Shown: positions 37,001-45,742, numbered from the stretch's first letter. The stretch is DNA of 64,000 bases from Azovibrio restrictus DSM 23866 (GCF_000429665.1 NZ_AUCH01000014.1:62001-126000), one strand, 5' to 3'. Numbers and translations are program-made. Notes: generated by a model not told the origin, from the sequence alone.

Positions 37001-37237
37001 GTAAAGCAGGTTCTTGACGCTGGACAGTTCCCGCTCGATGAGCTCCACAACCGCATCGTTCATGGTCTGGGGCGAGGCTCCCGGGTACACGGCATAGACC
37101 GATACCATGGGCGGCGCCACCGTTGGGTAGCGGGCGATGGGCAGCTGGGGAATGGCGATTAGCCCCAGGAGGACGATGAACAGGGCGATGACCCAGGCAA
37201 AGATGGGACGCCGCACGAAAAAGGCTGGCAGTTTCAT
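34097..37237 (-). CDS. RND multidrug efflux transporter, inner-membrane pump (AcrB/MexB family)
   Basis: The protein has 1046 residues, the usual HAE1 length, with 12 transmembrane helices and two large periplasmic loops. The paired acidic residues of the proton relay are present in GIIVDDAIVVVENVERLM. The N-terminus MKLPAFFVRRPIFAWVIA matches AcrB-type pumps. The ATG overlaps the adaptor stop by 4 bases. It exports hydrophobic or amphiphilic drugs; the spectrum is not predictable. Confidence 0.96.
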   Translation of the reverse strand: MKLPAFFVRRPIFAWVIALFIVLLGLIAIPQLPIARYPTVAPPMVSVYAVYPGASPQTMNDAVVELIERELSSVKNLLYFESATDTSGAAQITATFKPGTNPELAQVDMQNRITAVEPRLPAVVRQNGLRFESAASSFLMFISLKSEDGGHDEITLNDYMARHVVDELRRVEGVGRVQLFGSEAAMRIWVDPAKLIAYQLSMSDLSDAVQRQNAQIAPGRVGGAPTIAGQRVTFPVTVDGQLTNPEQFAAIVLRANPDGSKVVLGDVARVVLGAQSYGESNRENGQVAAALGVQMSPGANAVRTSAAVRARLAELSKSLPPGMRYSIPFDTAPFVQISIEKVAQTLVEAMVLVFLVMYLFLQNVRYTFIPAIVAPIALLGTFTVMLATGFSINVLTMFGMVLAIGIIVDDAIVVVENVERLMVTEGLSPREATLKAMEEISGAVVGITLVLIAVFIPMALAGGSVGVIYRQFTLSMAVSILFSAFLALTLTPALCATLLQPVDPSHHEKRGFFGWFNRNFERLTGRYESRVMALVRRGGRAMAVFACLVGTLILAFWYLPSDFLPAEDQGYFITSIQLPSDATTERTLDVVKRFEAHAVGRPGIEAVQTVMGWGFSGSGPNAAIIFTTLKDWKERQGASAGAEVAAAQEAMTSTREGMVITLMPPAIEELGTSSGFSMRLQDRANQGYAALMAAQQKLLAMAAASQLVTDVYPEGLPPGTSVKLNVDRQKAEALGVSFASISDTLSTAMGSLYVNDFPNEGRMQQVIIQAEAGARMQVEDILRLYVRNNAGGMVSLGEMVTPEWSDIPLQMIRYQGYPSVRIAGSAAPGASSGAAMAEMERLAARLPPGFAVEWTGQSLQERQSAAQAPLLMALSILVVFLVLAALYESWSIPLAVLLVVPLGLIGAILAVYLRGMPNDVFFKVGLITVIGLSAKNAILIIEFAKQLHERGMDLMEAAAAAARLRLRPILMTSLAFALGVLPLMLASGASAETQQAIGTGVFGGMVAATVLAIFFVPIFFVFVLGLWERLSLPPALRRLLQRGNQE

Positions 37238-38403
37238 GGCTGCACCACCCGGCCATCCGGCCCCAGGGACCAGGGCTGAGGCGTCACGGTGGCGCCGGGC
37301 TGAAGCCGGTCCTGGCCTTCCACCACCACCTGCTCTCCGGCCGTGACGCCGCTGCTGACCAGATACTGGCGCTGCACCAGCTTGCCCAGGGTGACGCTGC
37401 GTTGTTCCGCCTTCCCTCCGGGGCCCACCACCCACAGCAGGGGCTGGCCGCTGGCACTGCGCTGCACGGCTTGCTGGGGGACCAGCAGGCCCTGGATTTC
37501 ACCGCCCTGGGGAACCCGGGCGCGCACGAACATGCCGGGCAGCAGGGTCCGCTGGGGATTGTCCACCCGGATGCGGATCACCACGTCGCCGGTGCCGGCA
37601 TCCACGTTGATGCCGGAAAACAGGATATGGCCCTGGACCGGGTAGGGCCGGCCCTGGCTGTCGAGGATCTGCACCTGGCCAGCTTTTGCATCGGCAGGAG
37701 CGGACTCACCTGCCGACTGGCGGATGGCTTCGAGCATGGAGGCCGGCTGGCGCACATCCACATAGACCTGGTCGATCTGCTGGATGCGGGCCATGGGCGT
37801 GGGATCGGTCTGGGCTACCAGCGCTCCTTCGGTGACCAATTCCTCGCCGATGCGTCCGGAAACCGGTGCCCGCACGGTGGCAAAATCCAGGTCCAGCTGG
37901 CGCCGGGCCAGGGTCGCTCTGGCCTGGGCCACATCGGCGGCGCTCTGGTTGTACTGGGAAAGGGCGTCATCGTAGAGCTGCTGGCTTACTGCGTCCGCAT
38001 CCACCAGGGGCTTCAGACGGTCCACCTGCAGTTTGGCCCGGGCTGCGGCGGCTTCCGCCCGTTTCAAGGCCGATGCGGCGCTATCCGCTTCGGCCTTGAA
38101 CGGGGCCGGATTGATCTGGAACAGGGCTTGCCCGGCCTGGACTTCGGTACCCTGCTCAAAGAGGCGGCGGACCACGATGCCTCCCACCTGGGGCCGGATT
38201 TCCGCAGTGCGCAGGGCGCTGACCCGGCCGGGCAGTTCCTCTTCCAGGGTGACCGCCCGGGTTTCCAGGGTGAGGGTGGAGACGGTGGGCGGGGGCAGGT
38301 TTTCCGGAGCCGCCTCGGGGGAACAGGCGCTCAGGCCCAGGCCCAGGCTCAGGATGAGGAGGGCGATGGGAATGGGGCGTGCTTGGGGTAAGCTAGTCTT
38401 CAT
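37234..38403 (-). CDS. RND efflux periplasmic adaptor lipoprotein (AcrA/MexA family)
   Basis: The protein has 389 residues. The signal peptide has lipobox LSACS (about residue 27), followed by lipoyl/hairpin and beta-barrel domains typical of membrane-fusion proteins (EIRPQVGGIVVRRLFEQG, DFATVRAPVSGRIGE). It is the first gene of the adaptor-pump-outer-membrane operon, divergent from the BaeSR-like regulator with a 167-base shared control region. Confidence 0.95.
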   Translation of the reverse strand: MKTSLPQARPIPIALLILSLGLGLSACSPEAAPENLPPPTVSTLTLETRAVTLEEELPGRVSALRTAEIRPQVGGIVVRRLFEQGTEVQAGQALFQINPAPFKAEADSAASALKRAEAAAARAKLQVDRLKPLVDADAVSQQLYDDALSQYNQSAADVAQARATLARRQLDLDFATVRAPVSGRIGEELVTEGALVAQTDPTPMARIQQIDQVYVDVRQPASMLEAIRQSAGESAPADAKAGQVQILDSQGRPYPVQGHILFSGINVDAGTGDVVIRIRVDNPQRTLLPGMFVRARVPQGGEIQGLLVPQQAVQRSASGQPLLWVVGPGGKAEQRSVTLGKLVQRQYLVSSGVTAGEQVVVEGQDRLQPGATVTPQPWSLGPDGRVVQP

Positions 38404-38570
38404 TTTGTCTTGTATGGATGGCGGCCCCCGGTCTCGGGGCGGGACGGACTGATGACCGGGCCAGTGTAGGCGGCGATAATTGAAGACCCGTGGTGAGTTT
38501 GTGGAGAAATGATGGAGATGGGCCGGGAATTCCGGGTGGGAGCCTGGATGGCAGGACGGCAGGGCGGGGC

Positions 38571-39278
38571 ATGAGTTCTGCCGAGGCTCTGGTACTGATT
38601 GCCGAGGATGAGCCGGAGATCGCCGACATCCTGGGGGCCTACCTGGCCCGGGAGGGCTTGCGTTCGGCCCATGCGCTCAATGGCCGGCAGGCCCTGGAGC
38701 TGCAGGCACAGCTCAAACCGGACCTGCTGCTCCTGGATGTGCGCATGCCGGTGCTGGATGGCTGGCAGGTGCTGGCCGAGGTGCGCCGCCGCGGCAGCAC
38801 GCCCATCATCATGATCACCGCCCACGACCAGGATGTGGACAAGCTCTCGGCCCTGCGCATGGGGGCCGATGACTATGTGGTAAAGCCGTTCAACCCGGCC
38901 GAGGTGGCGGCTCGGGTCCGGGCGGTGCTGCGCCGCACCCGGGCCCAGGGGGGCGCCGATCAGGGGGGGATGCTGCGGGTGGGCCCCCTGGAGATCGACC
39001 TGGAGGCTTTCCGGGTCAGTGTGGACACGGGCAGCGGCCCCCGGCTCCTGGCCCTCACCCTGACCGAATTCCGGCTGCTTGCCCATCTGGCCCGAATGCC
39101 GCGCCGGGTGTCTTCCCGGGGGGAGCTGCTGCAGGCCTGCCTGCCCGAGAGCGAGGCCCTGGAGCGGACCGTGGACAGCCACCTGAGCAAGCTGCGGCGC
39201 AAGCTGGAGGAGGCCGGTGTCCAGGGTCTGCCGGTCAGCGTGCGCGGGGTCGGTTACTGCCTGGAAGGAGGCTGCTGA
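38571..39278 (+). CDS. OmpR-family response regulator (BaeR-like)
   Basis: The protein has 235 residues. The receiver domain has acidic pocket AEDEPE, phosphorylated Asp56 (LLLDVRMP) and Lys in VVKPF, followed by an OmpR-type winged-helix DNA-binding domain ending GVGYCLEGG. ATG at 38571 gives a normal receiver N-terminus. It overlaps the kinase gene by 1 base and faces the efflux operon, which it probably controls. Confidence 0.94.
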   Translation: MSSAEALVLIAEDEPEIADILGAYLAREGLRSAHALNGRQALELQAQLKPDLLLLDVRMPVLDGWQVLAEVRRRGSTPIIMITAHDQDVDKLSALRMGADDYVVKPFNPAEVAARVRAVLRRTRAQGGADQGGMLRVGPLEIDLEAFRVSVDTGSGPRLLALTLTEFRLLAHLARMPRRVSSRGELLQACLPESEALERTVDSHLSKLRRKLEEAGVQGLPVSVRGVGYCLEGGC

Positions 39279-40357
39279 TGTTTTCCGGCAGTCTCAGCCG
39301 GCAGCTGGTCATCTCCATGTCGGCGGTTGCCCTGGGAGTGACCCTGTTCATCCACATCAGCTTCTACATTTTCTATGCCGTGGCCATGGAGGTGAATCCG
39401 GCCATGGTGTCCTCCAGCCCTGATGCCTGGCCCCCGACCGGCCCCGAGTGGGGCTGGATGATCGGCGTCACCTTGGTGGGGCTGCTGGGGGCTGTGTATA
39501 CCGCTTCCAGCCTGGCCCGGCGCATCCTGCAGCCGCTCAATTCGGTGGCCGACAGCGTGCGCCGCCTGGCCCATGGGGATCTGGATGTCCGGGCGGTGGC
39601 GGAATCCGGCTCCCTGGGGGAGACCGCCGACCTGGTGCATGATTTCAACACCATGGCCGAGCGCCTGCAGCGCATGAGCAGCGACTTTTCCACCTGGAAT
39701 GCCGCCATCGCCCACGAACTGCGGACCCCGGTGACCATCCTGCGCGGCCGCCTGCAGGGGCTGGCGGAGGGCGTCTTCGCCCCGGACCCGGTGCAGTTCC
39801 ACAGCCTGCTCACCCAGGTGGAGGGGCTGTCGCGGCTGATCGAGGACCTGCGGGTGCTGAGCCTGGCGGATAGTGGTCACCTGAGCCTGCAGCTGGAGGC
39901 TTGTGATCTGGCCGGGGAGATGCGGCGCGCTGCCAGCCTGCTGGAGCCCGAGCTGAGGGCGGCAGGTTTCCGTCTGCATCTGCAACTGGAAGCCGTGCCG
40001 GTGTGCTGCGACGTGACCCGGCTGCGCCAGGTGCTGCTGGCCCTGCTCGACAACACGCGGCGCTATGCCCAGCCCGGGGAGATCACCTTGCGCAGCAAGC
40101 CGGCGGAAGGAAGCTTTGTTTTCGAGATCGAGGACGACGGGCCAGGGGTTCCTGCATCCCTGCTCCCCAAGCTCTTTGATGCCTTCTACCGGGGCGAGGA
40201 TTCCCGCAGCCGTGCTAGCGGCGGCAGCGGTCTGGGGCTGGCGGTGGCCAGGGCGGTGGTGGAGGCTCACGGAGGCCATATCCGCTGTCTGCCTGGCAGT
40301 CGGGGCGGCGCCCTGTTTCAGGTGAGCCTGCCCCTGGCGGGCCCGGGTTCTGAATGA
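39278..40357 (+). CDS. Sensor histidine kinase (BaeS-like)
   Basis: The protein has 359 residues with two transmembrane segments (about 12-36 and 60-80) around a short periplasmic loop, then a HAMP domain. His146 lies in the H-box IAHELRTPV, and the ATP-binding domain has N-box and GGSGLGLAVAR motifs. It pairs with the BaeR-like regulator. The very small sensor loop suggests it senses membrane or envelope state rather than a bulky ligand. Confidence 0.93.
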   Translation: MFSGSLSRQLVISMSAVALGVTLFIHISFYIFYAVAMEVNPAMVSSSPDAWPPTGPEWGWMIGVTLVGLLGAVYTASSLARRILQPLNSVADSVRRLAHGDLDVRAVAESGSLGETADLVHDFNTMAERLQRMSSDFSTWNAAIAHELRTPVTILRGRLQGLAEGVFAPDPVQFHSLLTQVEGLSRLIEDLRVLSLADSGHLSLQLEACDLAGEMRRAASLLEPELRAAGFRLHLQLEAVPVCCDVTRLRQVLLALLDNTRRYAQPGEITLRSKPAEGSFVFEIEDDGPGVPASLLPKLFDAFYRGEDSRSRASGGSGLGLAVARAVVEAHGGHIRCLPGSRGGALFQVSLPLAGPGSE

Positions 40358-40370
40358 CAAGGAGCGTCGG

Positions 40371-41948
40371 ATGGAGGCGGCTGAAGTGGACAAGACGGTT
40401 CCCCCCTTGATCGCCAGCCTGATGCGGCCCGGCCTGCTGCCCGGCAGCGGGGCGGGGGTGCAGCTCCTGGAAACCCATGTTTCCTGGGTGCTGCTGGCCG
40501 GCGAAACGGCCTGGAAGCTGAAGAAGCCGGTGAACCTGGGCTTTCTCGATTTCTCCACCCTGGAACTGCGGCACCAGGCCTGCCAGGAAGAGCTGCGCCT
40601 CAACCGGCGCACGGCGCCGGAACTGTACCTGGGGGTGGAGCCCATCACCGGGAGCGAGGCGGCGCCGCGGCTGGGCGGTCCGGGTCCGGTGCTGGAATAC
40701 GCGGTGCGGATGCGCCGTTTTCCCGATGCCGCCCTGTTATCCACCCGGCTCGACCAGGGGCAGCTGGAGCCGGCTCTGTTCGAAACCCTGGGCCGGCATG
40801 TGGCGGCATTTCACGCCGCCGCGCCCCAGGCCAGGCCGGGGCAGGGCTATGGCGACGGGGCCGCGATCCATGGGCCGGTGCGGCAGAACTTTGTCCAGAT
40901 CCGGGAACGGCTGCAGGCGCCAGCGCTGCTGCAGCAGCTGGCGGCGGTGGAAGCCTGGGCCGAAGCGAGTTTTGCCCGGCTCGCCCCCCTGTGCGCCGAG
41001 CGTCTGGCCCGGGGGCGGGTGCGGGAATGCCACGGGGACATGCACCTGGGCAACATGGTGCTCCTGGACGGAGCGCCGCGCCTCTTCGATGCCCTGGAAT
41101 TCAATCCCGCCCTGCGCTGGACCGACGTGATGGCCGACGTGGCCTTTCTGGTCATGGATCTCCAGGTTCACGGCCAGGCCGGTTACGGCTGGCGCTTCCT
41201 CAATGCCTGGCTGGAGCAGAGCGGCGACTACGAAGGCCTGGCCCTGCTGCCCTATTACCTCTGCTACCGGGCCATGGTGCGCGCCAAGGTGGCGGCCATC
41301 CGCAGCAGCCAGTGCACAGGCAGCGCCGCCGATGCGGCCCTGGAGGAATGCCGCCGTTACCTGGATCTGGCCCTGGCCTGCACTCGGCCGGGGACGCCCC
41401 GGCTGCTGATCACCTGCGGGGTTTCCGGCTCCGGCAAGAGCAGCCAGAGCCTGGGGCTCCTGGAACTGCTGGGCTTGGTACGCCTGCGTGCCGACGTGGA
41501 GCGCAAGCGTCTGGCGGGTCTGGCGCCGGAGGCCAGCAGCGCTTCCGCCCTGGGGCAGGGTATCTACGGGGCGGCCATGACCGGGCAGACCTATGCCCGT
41601 CTGGAATCCCTGGTCCGCACGGTGAGCGCCGCCGGTTTTCCCGTGCTGGTGGATGCCACCTGCCTGGCCCGGGCCCAGCGGGATCGTTTCCGGGAACTGG
41701 CGGCGGCCCTGGAGCTGCCCTTTGCCATCCTCGCGTTCGAGGCGCCCCGGGCCCTGCTGGAAGCCCGGGTGCGCCAGCGGGCCGCCGCCGGCCAGGATGC
41801 CTCGGAGGCTGACCTCCAGGTCCTGGTGCGGCAGCTGGAAGCCCGCGAGGCCTTCGCTCCGGAAGAACTGCCCCGGGTCCTGTTCCTGGATTCCAGCCAG
41901 CCTCTGGATTGGCAGCGGCTGCTGCCCGAGCTGGAGCGCCTGGGCTAA
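40371..41948 (+). CDS. Aminoglycoside-phosphotransferase-like / AAA ATPase fusion protein
   Basis: The protein has 525 residues. The N-terminal part (about 1-330) resembles the APH/choline-kinase fold, with Brenner-like ECHGDMHLGNMVLL and a DALEFNPALRWTD metal-binding segment. The C-terminal part (about 340-525) is a P-loop kinase-like domain with Walker A CGVSGSGKS. Such fusions (COG0645/COG2187 type) are widespread and uncharacterised; drug resistance should not be assumed. It lies 14 bases after the kinase gene on the same strand, possibly co-transcribed. Confidence 0.85.
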   Translation: MEAAEVDKTVPPLIASLMRPGLLPGSGAGVQLLETHVSWVLLAGETAWKLKKPVNLGFLDFSTLELRHQACQEELRLNRRTAPELYLGVEPITGSEAAPRLGGPGPVLEYAVRMRRFPDAALLSTRLDQGQLEPALFETLGRHVAAFHAAAPQARPGQGYGDGAAIHGPVRQNFVQIRERLQAPALLQQLAAVEAWAEASFARLAPLCAERLARGRVRECHGDMHLGNMVLLDGAPRLFDALEFNPALRWTDVMADVAFLVMDLQVHGQAGYGWRFLNAWLEQSGDYEGLALLPYYLCYRAMVRAKVAAIRSSQCTGSAADAALEECRRYLDLALACTRPGTPRLLITCGVSGSGKSSQSLGLLELLGLVRLRADVERKRLAGLAPEASSASALGQGIYGAAMTGQTYARLESLVRTVSAAGFPVLVDATCLARAQRDRFRELAAALELPFAILAFEAPRALLEARVRQRAAAGQDASEADLQVLVRQLEAREAFAPEELPRVLFLDSSQPLDWQRLLPELERLG

Positions 41949-42018
41949 CCCGGCTGGCAGTTCAGTTGGCTGGGGAGCGTGTTAGGCTGCCCCCTTCTCG
42001 ATGACAAGGAGCAATTCC

Positions 42019-42387
42019 ATGTGGTGGTTTCCCGACTATTGGAGCGGTTACCTGGATTACTGGCAGCGCAGCTGGTGTGAAGTGATGGGGCTCTGGGGCC
42101 TGCCCGGGGTTGCCGGGCGTGATCTGGGGACTATGCCCCAGGACTGGCCCCTGGCGGCCTGGCAGCCCTTCCTGGCGGCGCCGACGGCCCAGGCCTGGTG
42201 GCCCCGGGTGGAGGCCCGCATCGAACCCCTGGAGGCTCCGGAGGGCGAGGCGGCCCGCCTCTCCATGCGCATCTTCATGCCCTGGGGCGGCGCCCCGGTG
42301 TGGGTGGAAGCCCTGGTGGGCCGGGATCAGCCGGCCCCGGCGGCGCTGCTACCGGAGTCGGTGCTGCCTCGCCTGGGGCGGCCCTGA
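42019..42387 (+). CDS. Trp-rich hypothetical protein, 122 aa
   Basis: I do not recognise it. The first 35 residues hold seven tryptophans and several tyrosines (MWWFPDYWSGYLDYWQRSW), which suggests a membrane-surface or granule-binding amphipathic segment. The rest is a compact domain rich in Ala, Pro and Leu with a beta-like RLSMRIFMPWGGAPVWVEALV. AAGGAG precedes ATG 42019. An ATG at 42001 is less likely because that ribosome-binding site falls inside it. There is no signal peptide. Confidence 0.7.
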   Translation: MWWFPDYWSGYLDYWQRSWCEVMGLWGLPGVAGRDLGTMPQDWPLAAWQPFLAAPTAQAWWPRVEARIEPLEAPEGEAARLSMRIFMPWGGAPVWVEALVGRDQPAPAALLPESVLPRLGRP

Positions 42388-42399
42388 GGTAGGGGCGGC

Positions 42400-42966
42400 T
42401 CAGCCTTCCCGGTCCGGGTAGGGAATGCCCAGGGCCTTCCAGCCTTCCAGGCCCAGTTTCTCCACGGTCTCGATGTTGCGCTCGTAGATGGCCTCCGGGT
42501 CCGGATAGGCGGCCACGGCTTTTTCCAGGCTGCTTTCCCGGATCAGGTGCAGGGTGGGGTAGGGGGCCCGGTTGGTGTAGTTGCCCATGTCCTCCGGGTC
42601 CGTGTCCTCGAACTGGAAGTCCGGGTGGAAGCTGGCCACCTGGAGGATGCCTTCCAGCTCGTGTTCGGGCACGGCGGCTTCGGCCATGCCCACCATGTCG
42701 TTGAAATGGAGGAAGTCGGGGAACAGGGTGGGGTGGATCAGCAGGGTGGTATCCACGGCTTCCGGATCGGCGCTGGCGAGAAAATCCAGTTCCGCGTCCA
42801 GCTCCTCCAGGAAGGCGTCCAGGTGGCGGGCCCGGCTCACCACGAAGCGAACCTGGTCCTTCACATAGACGGACTTGGCGAAGGGGCACAGGTTGAGGCC
42901 GATCACGGCTTTTTCGAGCCAGATGCGGGTGGCTTCGATGACCTGGGCGTCGGTGGGAGCTGGCAT
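42400..42966 (-). CDS. DUF1415 family protein
   Basis: The protein has 188 residues and is soluble. Family features include the N-terminal WLEKAVIGLNLCPFAKSVYV, a conserved central THPTLFPDFLHFND-like stretch (here LLIHPTLFPDFLHF), and a C-terminal IRESSLEKAVAAYPDPE. The function of DUF1415 is unknown. The start is ATG at 42966. It lies downstream of the exonuclease-like gene on the same strand, 59 bases away. Confidence 0.88.
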   Translation of the reverse strand: MPAPTDAQVIEATRIWLEKAVIGLNLCPFAKSVYVKDQVRFVVSRARHLDAFLEELDAELDFLASADPEAVDTTLLIHPTLFPDFLHFNDMVGMAEAAVPEHELEGILQVASFHPDFQFEDTDPEDMGNYTNRAPYPTLHLIRESSLEKAVAAYPDPEAIYERNIETVEKLGLEGWKALGIPYPDREG

Positions 42967-43025
42967 GGGTATGTCCTCTGGCGGGAGCGGCGAATGGGCC
43001 GGGAGTATAACCCGGCCCGCCCGCT

Positions 43026-43670
43026 TCAGCCCCGCAGCCAGCGGCGGCTGGACTGGGAGCGCTGCAGGTCTTCCAGGGTCTGCATGCCCTGGGCTTCGGC
43101 CCGGTCCAGGGCGACCAGGAACAGCTGGGCCATGGCATAGACGTCGGCCAGGGCGTGGTGCTGGCCGATGACCGGCAGCTCCAGGGCCCTGACCCAGTCC
43201 AGGAGCCCCGCCTGTTCGGTCAGCTCGCCGCCGTACAGGGAGGGCAGCAGCCAGAGCAGGTCCAGCCACGATTCCTGGGCCAGGCTGGGGGCGCCCAGTT
43301 TTTCCAGGAAGGCGTTCAGCATGGTGGCCACGAAGGCGCTGTTGTAGGTCACCAGGGGCAGCTTGCCGATCCGCTGGAACAACTGGGCGGTGGCGGCAAT
43401 GGCGGCCTCCCGGTCGGCCGGATCGAAGGGCAGGTGATGCAGCTGGCCCATGTCCAGACTATCTCCTTCGATGATGGCCACGGCAAAACCGGTGACCTGA
43501 TCGTGGCGCAGGCTGGTGCCAGTGACATCCACATCCACCAGGGCGAAGGAGACCTTGCCCAGCAGGGTCCGGGGGTCGGGCCGGGGCAGTGCCTGCCAGG
43601 TGAGCATGGCTTCCTGGAGGCCCTGGGGCAGGGGGGCGGTGCTGCGAAACAGCCGGGTGCTGAAGATCAT
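43026..43670 (-). CDS. DnaQ-like 3'-5' exonuclease domain protein with altered active site
   Basis: The protein has 214 residues, nearly all one RNase-H-like DEDDh exonuclease domain. Motif I is FALVDVDVTG, so the usual Asp-x-Glu is Asp46-x-Asp48. Motif II is YNSAFV, with Val114 where Asp is expected. Motif III HHALAD keeps His172 and Asp176. Two of the canonical acidic positions are therefore changed, and activity is doubtful or altered. It lies 31 bases after the cNMP/CBS/nucleotidyltransferase gene, a pairing I recall near acetate-type symporters in other proteobacteria. Confidence 0.8.
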   Translation of the reverse strand: MIFSTRLFRSTAPLPQGLQEAMLTWQALPRPDPRTLLGKVSFALVDVDVTGTSLRHDQVTGFAVAIIEGDSLDMGQLHHLPFDPADREAAIAATAQLFQRIGKLPLVTYNSAFVATMLNAFLEKLGAPSLAQESWLDLLWLLPSLYGGELTEQAGLLDWVRALELPVIGQHHALADVYAMAQLFLVALDRAEAQGMQTLEDLQRSQSSRRWLRG

Positions 43671-43701
43671 CCTGGTTTCCTCGTGGGGGCGGCGTCCGGG
43701 A

Positions 43702-45597
43702 TCAGGCCCGGTAGTCCAGGCGCAGGCGCTCCTGCAGCAGCTGGGCCTGGCGGAAGGATTCCTGCAGCACCCGCTGGTCCAGTTCGTTCAGGCTGTAGGG
43801 GTCGATCCGGTTCGGGTCCTCGCCGGTTTTGGCCAGCAGCTGACCGCCCATGCGGATGGCCTGGATGAACTCGAAGGCGGCGATGTCGGCCTCGATGAGC
43901 TTCGCGTTCCGTTTGAGTTTCTGACCCCCCAGGCGCAGACGCTGGATGGTGTTGGTGGCCCTGACGCCATGCCTCAGGGCGTAGATGCGGGCGATGTCCA
44001 CGAACAGCCGCACCCCCATGGTCTTCAGGTCCACCGTGTTCTGTTTGGCCTTTTCCGTGTTGAAGCGGGAGAACTTGCCCAGGGGCGGGATGGCCGTCAG
44101 GGCGTTCTTGGCCATCATGTGCAGGAAGATGGAGTTTTCCTGGCTCAGTCCGAACAGGTGGTCGCGCAGGGCCTCGGCCAGGCTGGCCTCCCCGTGCAGG
44201 GGGCGAAAGTCGAAGAAGATGGAGGCATTGAGCAGGGCTTCCGGGGTCGGGCTCCTGACCCAGCGGGAGAAGCGCTGCTGCCATTCTTCCAGGGTCAGGC
44301 ACCATTCGGGGTTCCTGGCCATGATGTTGCCCTTGCAGAGGGGAAAACCCACCTGGTCCAGGGACTGGTTGACCTGATCGGCGAAGGCCAGGTACTGCTG
44401 GCGCTCCGCTTCCTGCTGTTCCGCACTGCTGGGCACGAAGATCAGGCCGTTGTCCTGGTCCGTGGAGAAGGTCTGCTCCATCCGTCCTTCGGAACCGAAA
44501 GCCAGCCAGCAGTAGCTGCCAGGCAGCTCGTGGGCTGCTTCCACCAGGGCCAGGATGCGCTCGGCCACCCGGTCGTTGAGGGAGGAGATCAGGTTGGTGA
44601 GCTGTACCGCACCCATGCCCTGCAGGTACATGCCCCGGCCGGATTCGCGGATGGTGGCGACGATGGGGGCCAGGGCGGCCACCGATTCGGCCTGTTCGAT
44701 GGGGGCGGCCAGGGTGCCGAAGCCGGCCCGCTGGCGCATGAAGATGTCCCGTTCCGAAACCACCCCTAGCAGCAAACCTTCGTCATCGACCACGGGCACG
44801 TGGCGGATGCCCCGGGAGGTCATCTCCAGGGCGGCTTCCGCCAGGGTGTGGGTGGCATTCAGGGTGACGGGCCGGGGGCTCATGATCCCGGCCGCCGTCA
44901 GGTCCTGGGCGCCGCCCAGGGCCAGGGAGCGGCGTACCAGGTCGGTCTCGGTGATGATGCCCACGGGCCGGCCCTGTTCCACGACTACCACCGAACCCGT
45001 CTTCTCCTCGGCCATCAGGGCCTGGACGGCAGCGCAGGATTGCTCGGGCGCCACGCTCAGGGGGGCGCGCCGGAGCAGGCTGCCCAGGGGCAGACAGAGG
45101 ACCTGTTCGGCCAGATAGCGGGCTTCCCGGTCCCGGGCCTGGCGTTCGCGCAGCTGTTCCAGGCCCCGCCAGGATTCTTCCAGCAGCCAGCGCCAGAGCT
45201 GGGGCGACTGCTGCAGGGCTTCCTGGGCCTTGCGGCCCAGCTGCCAGCAGAAGGCGTCGTCAGCCGCCAGGTAGATGTAGGCCGGCGGCCGTTGCCCCAG
45301 GGCCCATTCGCTGCCGAACAGGCTGCCCGGTCCGAGCTCGGCTTCCGGCGCCCCCAGGTGGGCGTTTTCCTGGCTGTCGGACATGTGCAGGGCAATCCGG
45401 CCCTGCTTGACGATGAACAGGGTGGACAGGTCGCTCCCCAGATCCGGATGGGCCAGGTGAGCGCCCCGGGGATAGAACACCAGCCGGCTGTCCTGGAGCA
45501 CCAGGGCGAGCAGGGACTCGGGCAGCCCCGCCAGGGGAGGGAGCTGCTTCAGGGTCTCCAGCTCATGGTCGATGATCATTTGCACGTCGCGGTTCAT
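43702..45597 (-). CDS. cNMP-binding / CBS-pair / DUF294 nucleotidyltransferase signal-transduction protein
   Basis: The protein has 631 residues. It has a cyclic-nucleotide-binding-like domain (about 25-130), a CBS pair (about 175-290) and a DUF294 nucleotidyltransferase-like domain. That domain carries GSEGR (368-372) and the acidic pair Asp380/Asp382, the pattern of GlnD-type transferases. A DUF294 C-terminal helical domain follows. The architecture suggests a nucleotide-sensing modifier of another protein. It is divergent from the DUF4212/symporter genes across 260 bases, so it may regulate that transporter; this is inference from context. GAGGA precedes the ATG. Confidence 0.9.
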   Translation of the reverse strand: MNRDVQMIIDHELETLKQLPPLAGLPESLLALVLQDSRLVFYPRGAHLAHPDLGSDLSTLFIVKQGRIALHMSDSQENAHLGAPEAELGPGSLFGSEWALGQRPPAYIYLAADDAFCWQLGRKAQEALQQSPQLWRWLLEESWRGLEQLRERQARDREARYLAEQVLCLPLGSLLRRAPLSVAPEQSCAAVQALMAEEKTGSVVVVEQGRPVGIITETDLVRRSLALGGAQDLTAAGIMSPRPVTLNATHTLAEAALEMTSRGIRHVPVVDDEGLLLGVVSERDIFMRQRAGFGTLAAPIEQAESVAALAPIVATIRESGRGMYLQGMGAVQLTNLISSLNDRVAERILALVEAAHELPGSYCWLAFGSEGRMEQTFSTDQDNGLIFVPSSAEQQEAERQQYLAFADQVNQSLDQVGFPLCKGNIMARNPEWCLTLEEWQQRFSRWVRSPTPEALLNASIFFDFRPLHGEASLAEALRDHLFGLSQENSIFLHMMAKNALTAIPPLGKFSRFNTEKAKQNTVDLKTMGVRLFVDIARIYALRHGVRATNTIQRLRLGGQKLKRNAKLIEADIAAFEFIQAIRMGGQLLAKTGEDPNRIDPYSLNELDQRVLQESFRQAQLLQERLRLDYRA

Positions 45598-45723
45598 GAA
45601 CCTGTTCCTCAGGGTGATGGGGCTTGCCGGTACCGTTCCTCAGGGCGTTTCCCGTCCTGGTATGCCGGTATTTTATTGCGCTTTGGTCGTTGTTTTGCTT
45701 GATAAATTTTTTGAATGTTTACC

Positions 45724-45742
45724 ATATAAAAATCGTTTATAT
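45724..45742. promoter_or_regulatory. AT-rich inverted repeat between sensor and symporter genes
   Basis: ATATAAA and TTTATAT are perfect 7-base arms around AATCG, with a further ATTTTATAT copy at 45744-45752. They lie in the AT-rich middle of the divergent region 45598-45857, where both promoters must fall. I could not fix a -35/-10 pair with confidence. Confidence 0.4.

Noticed and set aside
45604..45645. Direct repeat GTTCCTCAGGG (45604-45614 and 45635-45645)
   Set aside because: One copy is just the reverse of the ribosome-binding site region of the sensor gene. Only two copies exist, with no symmetry.
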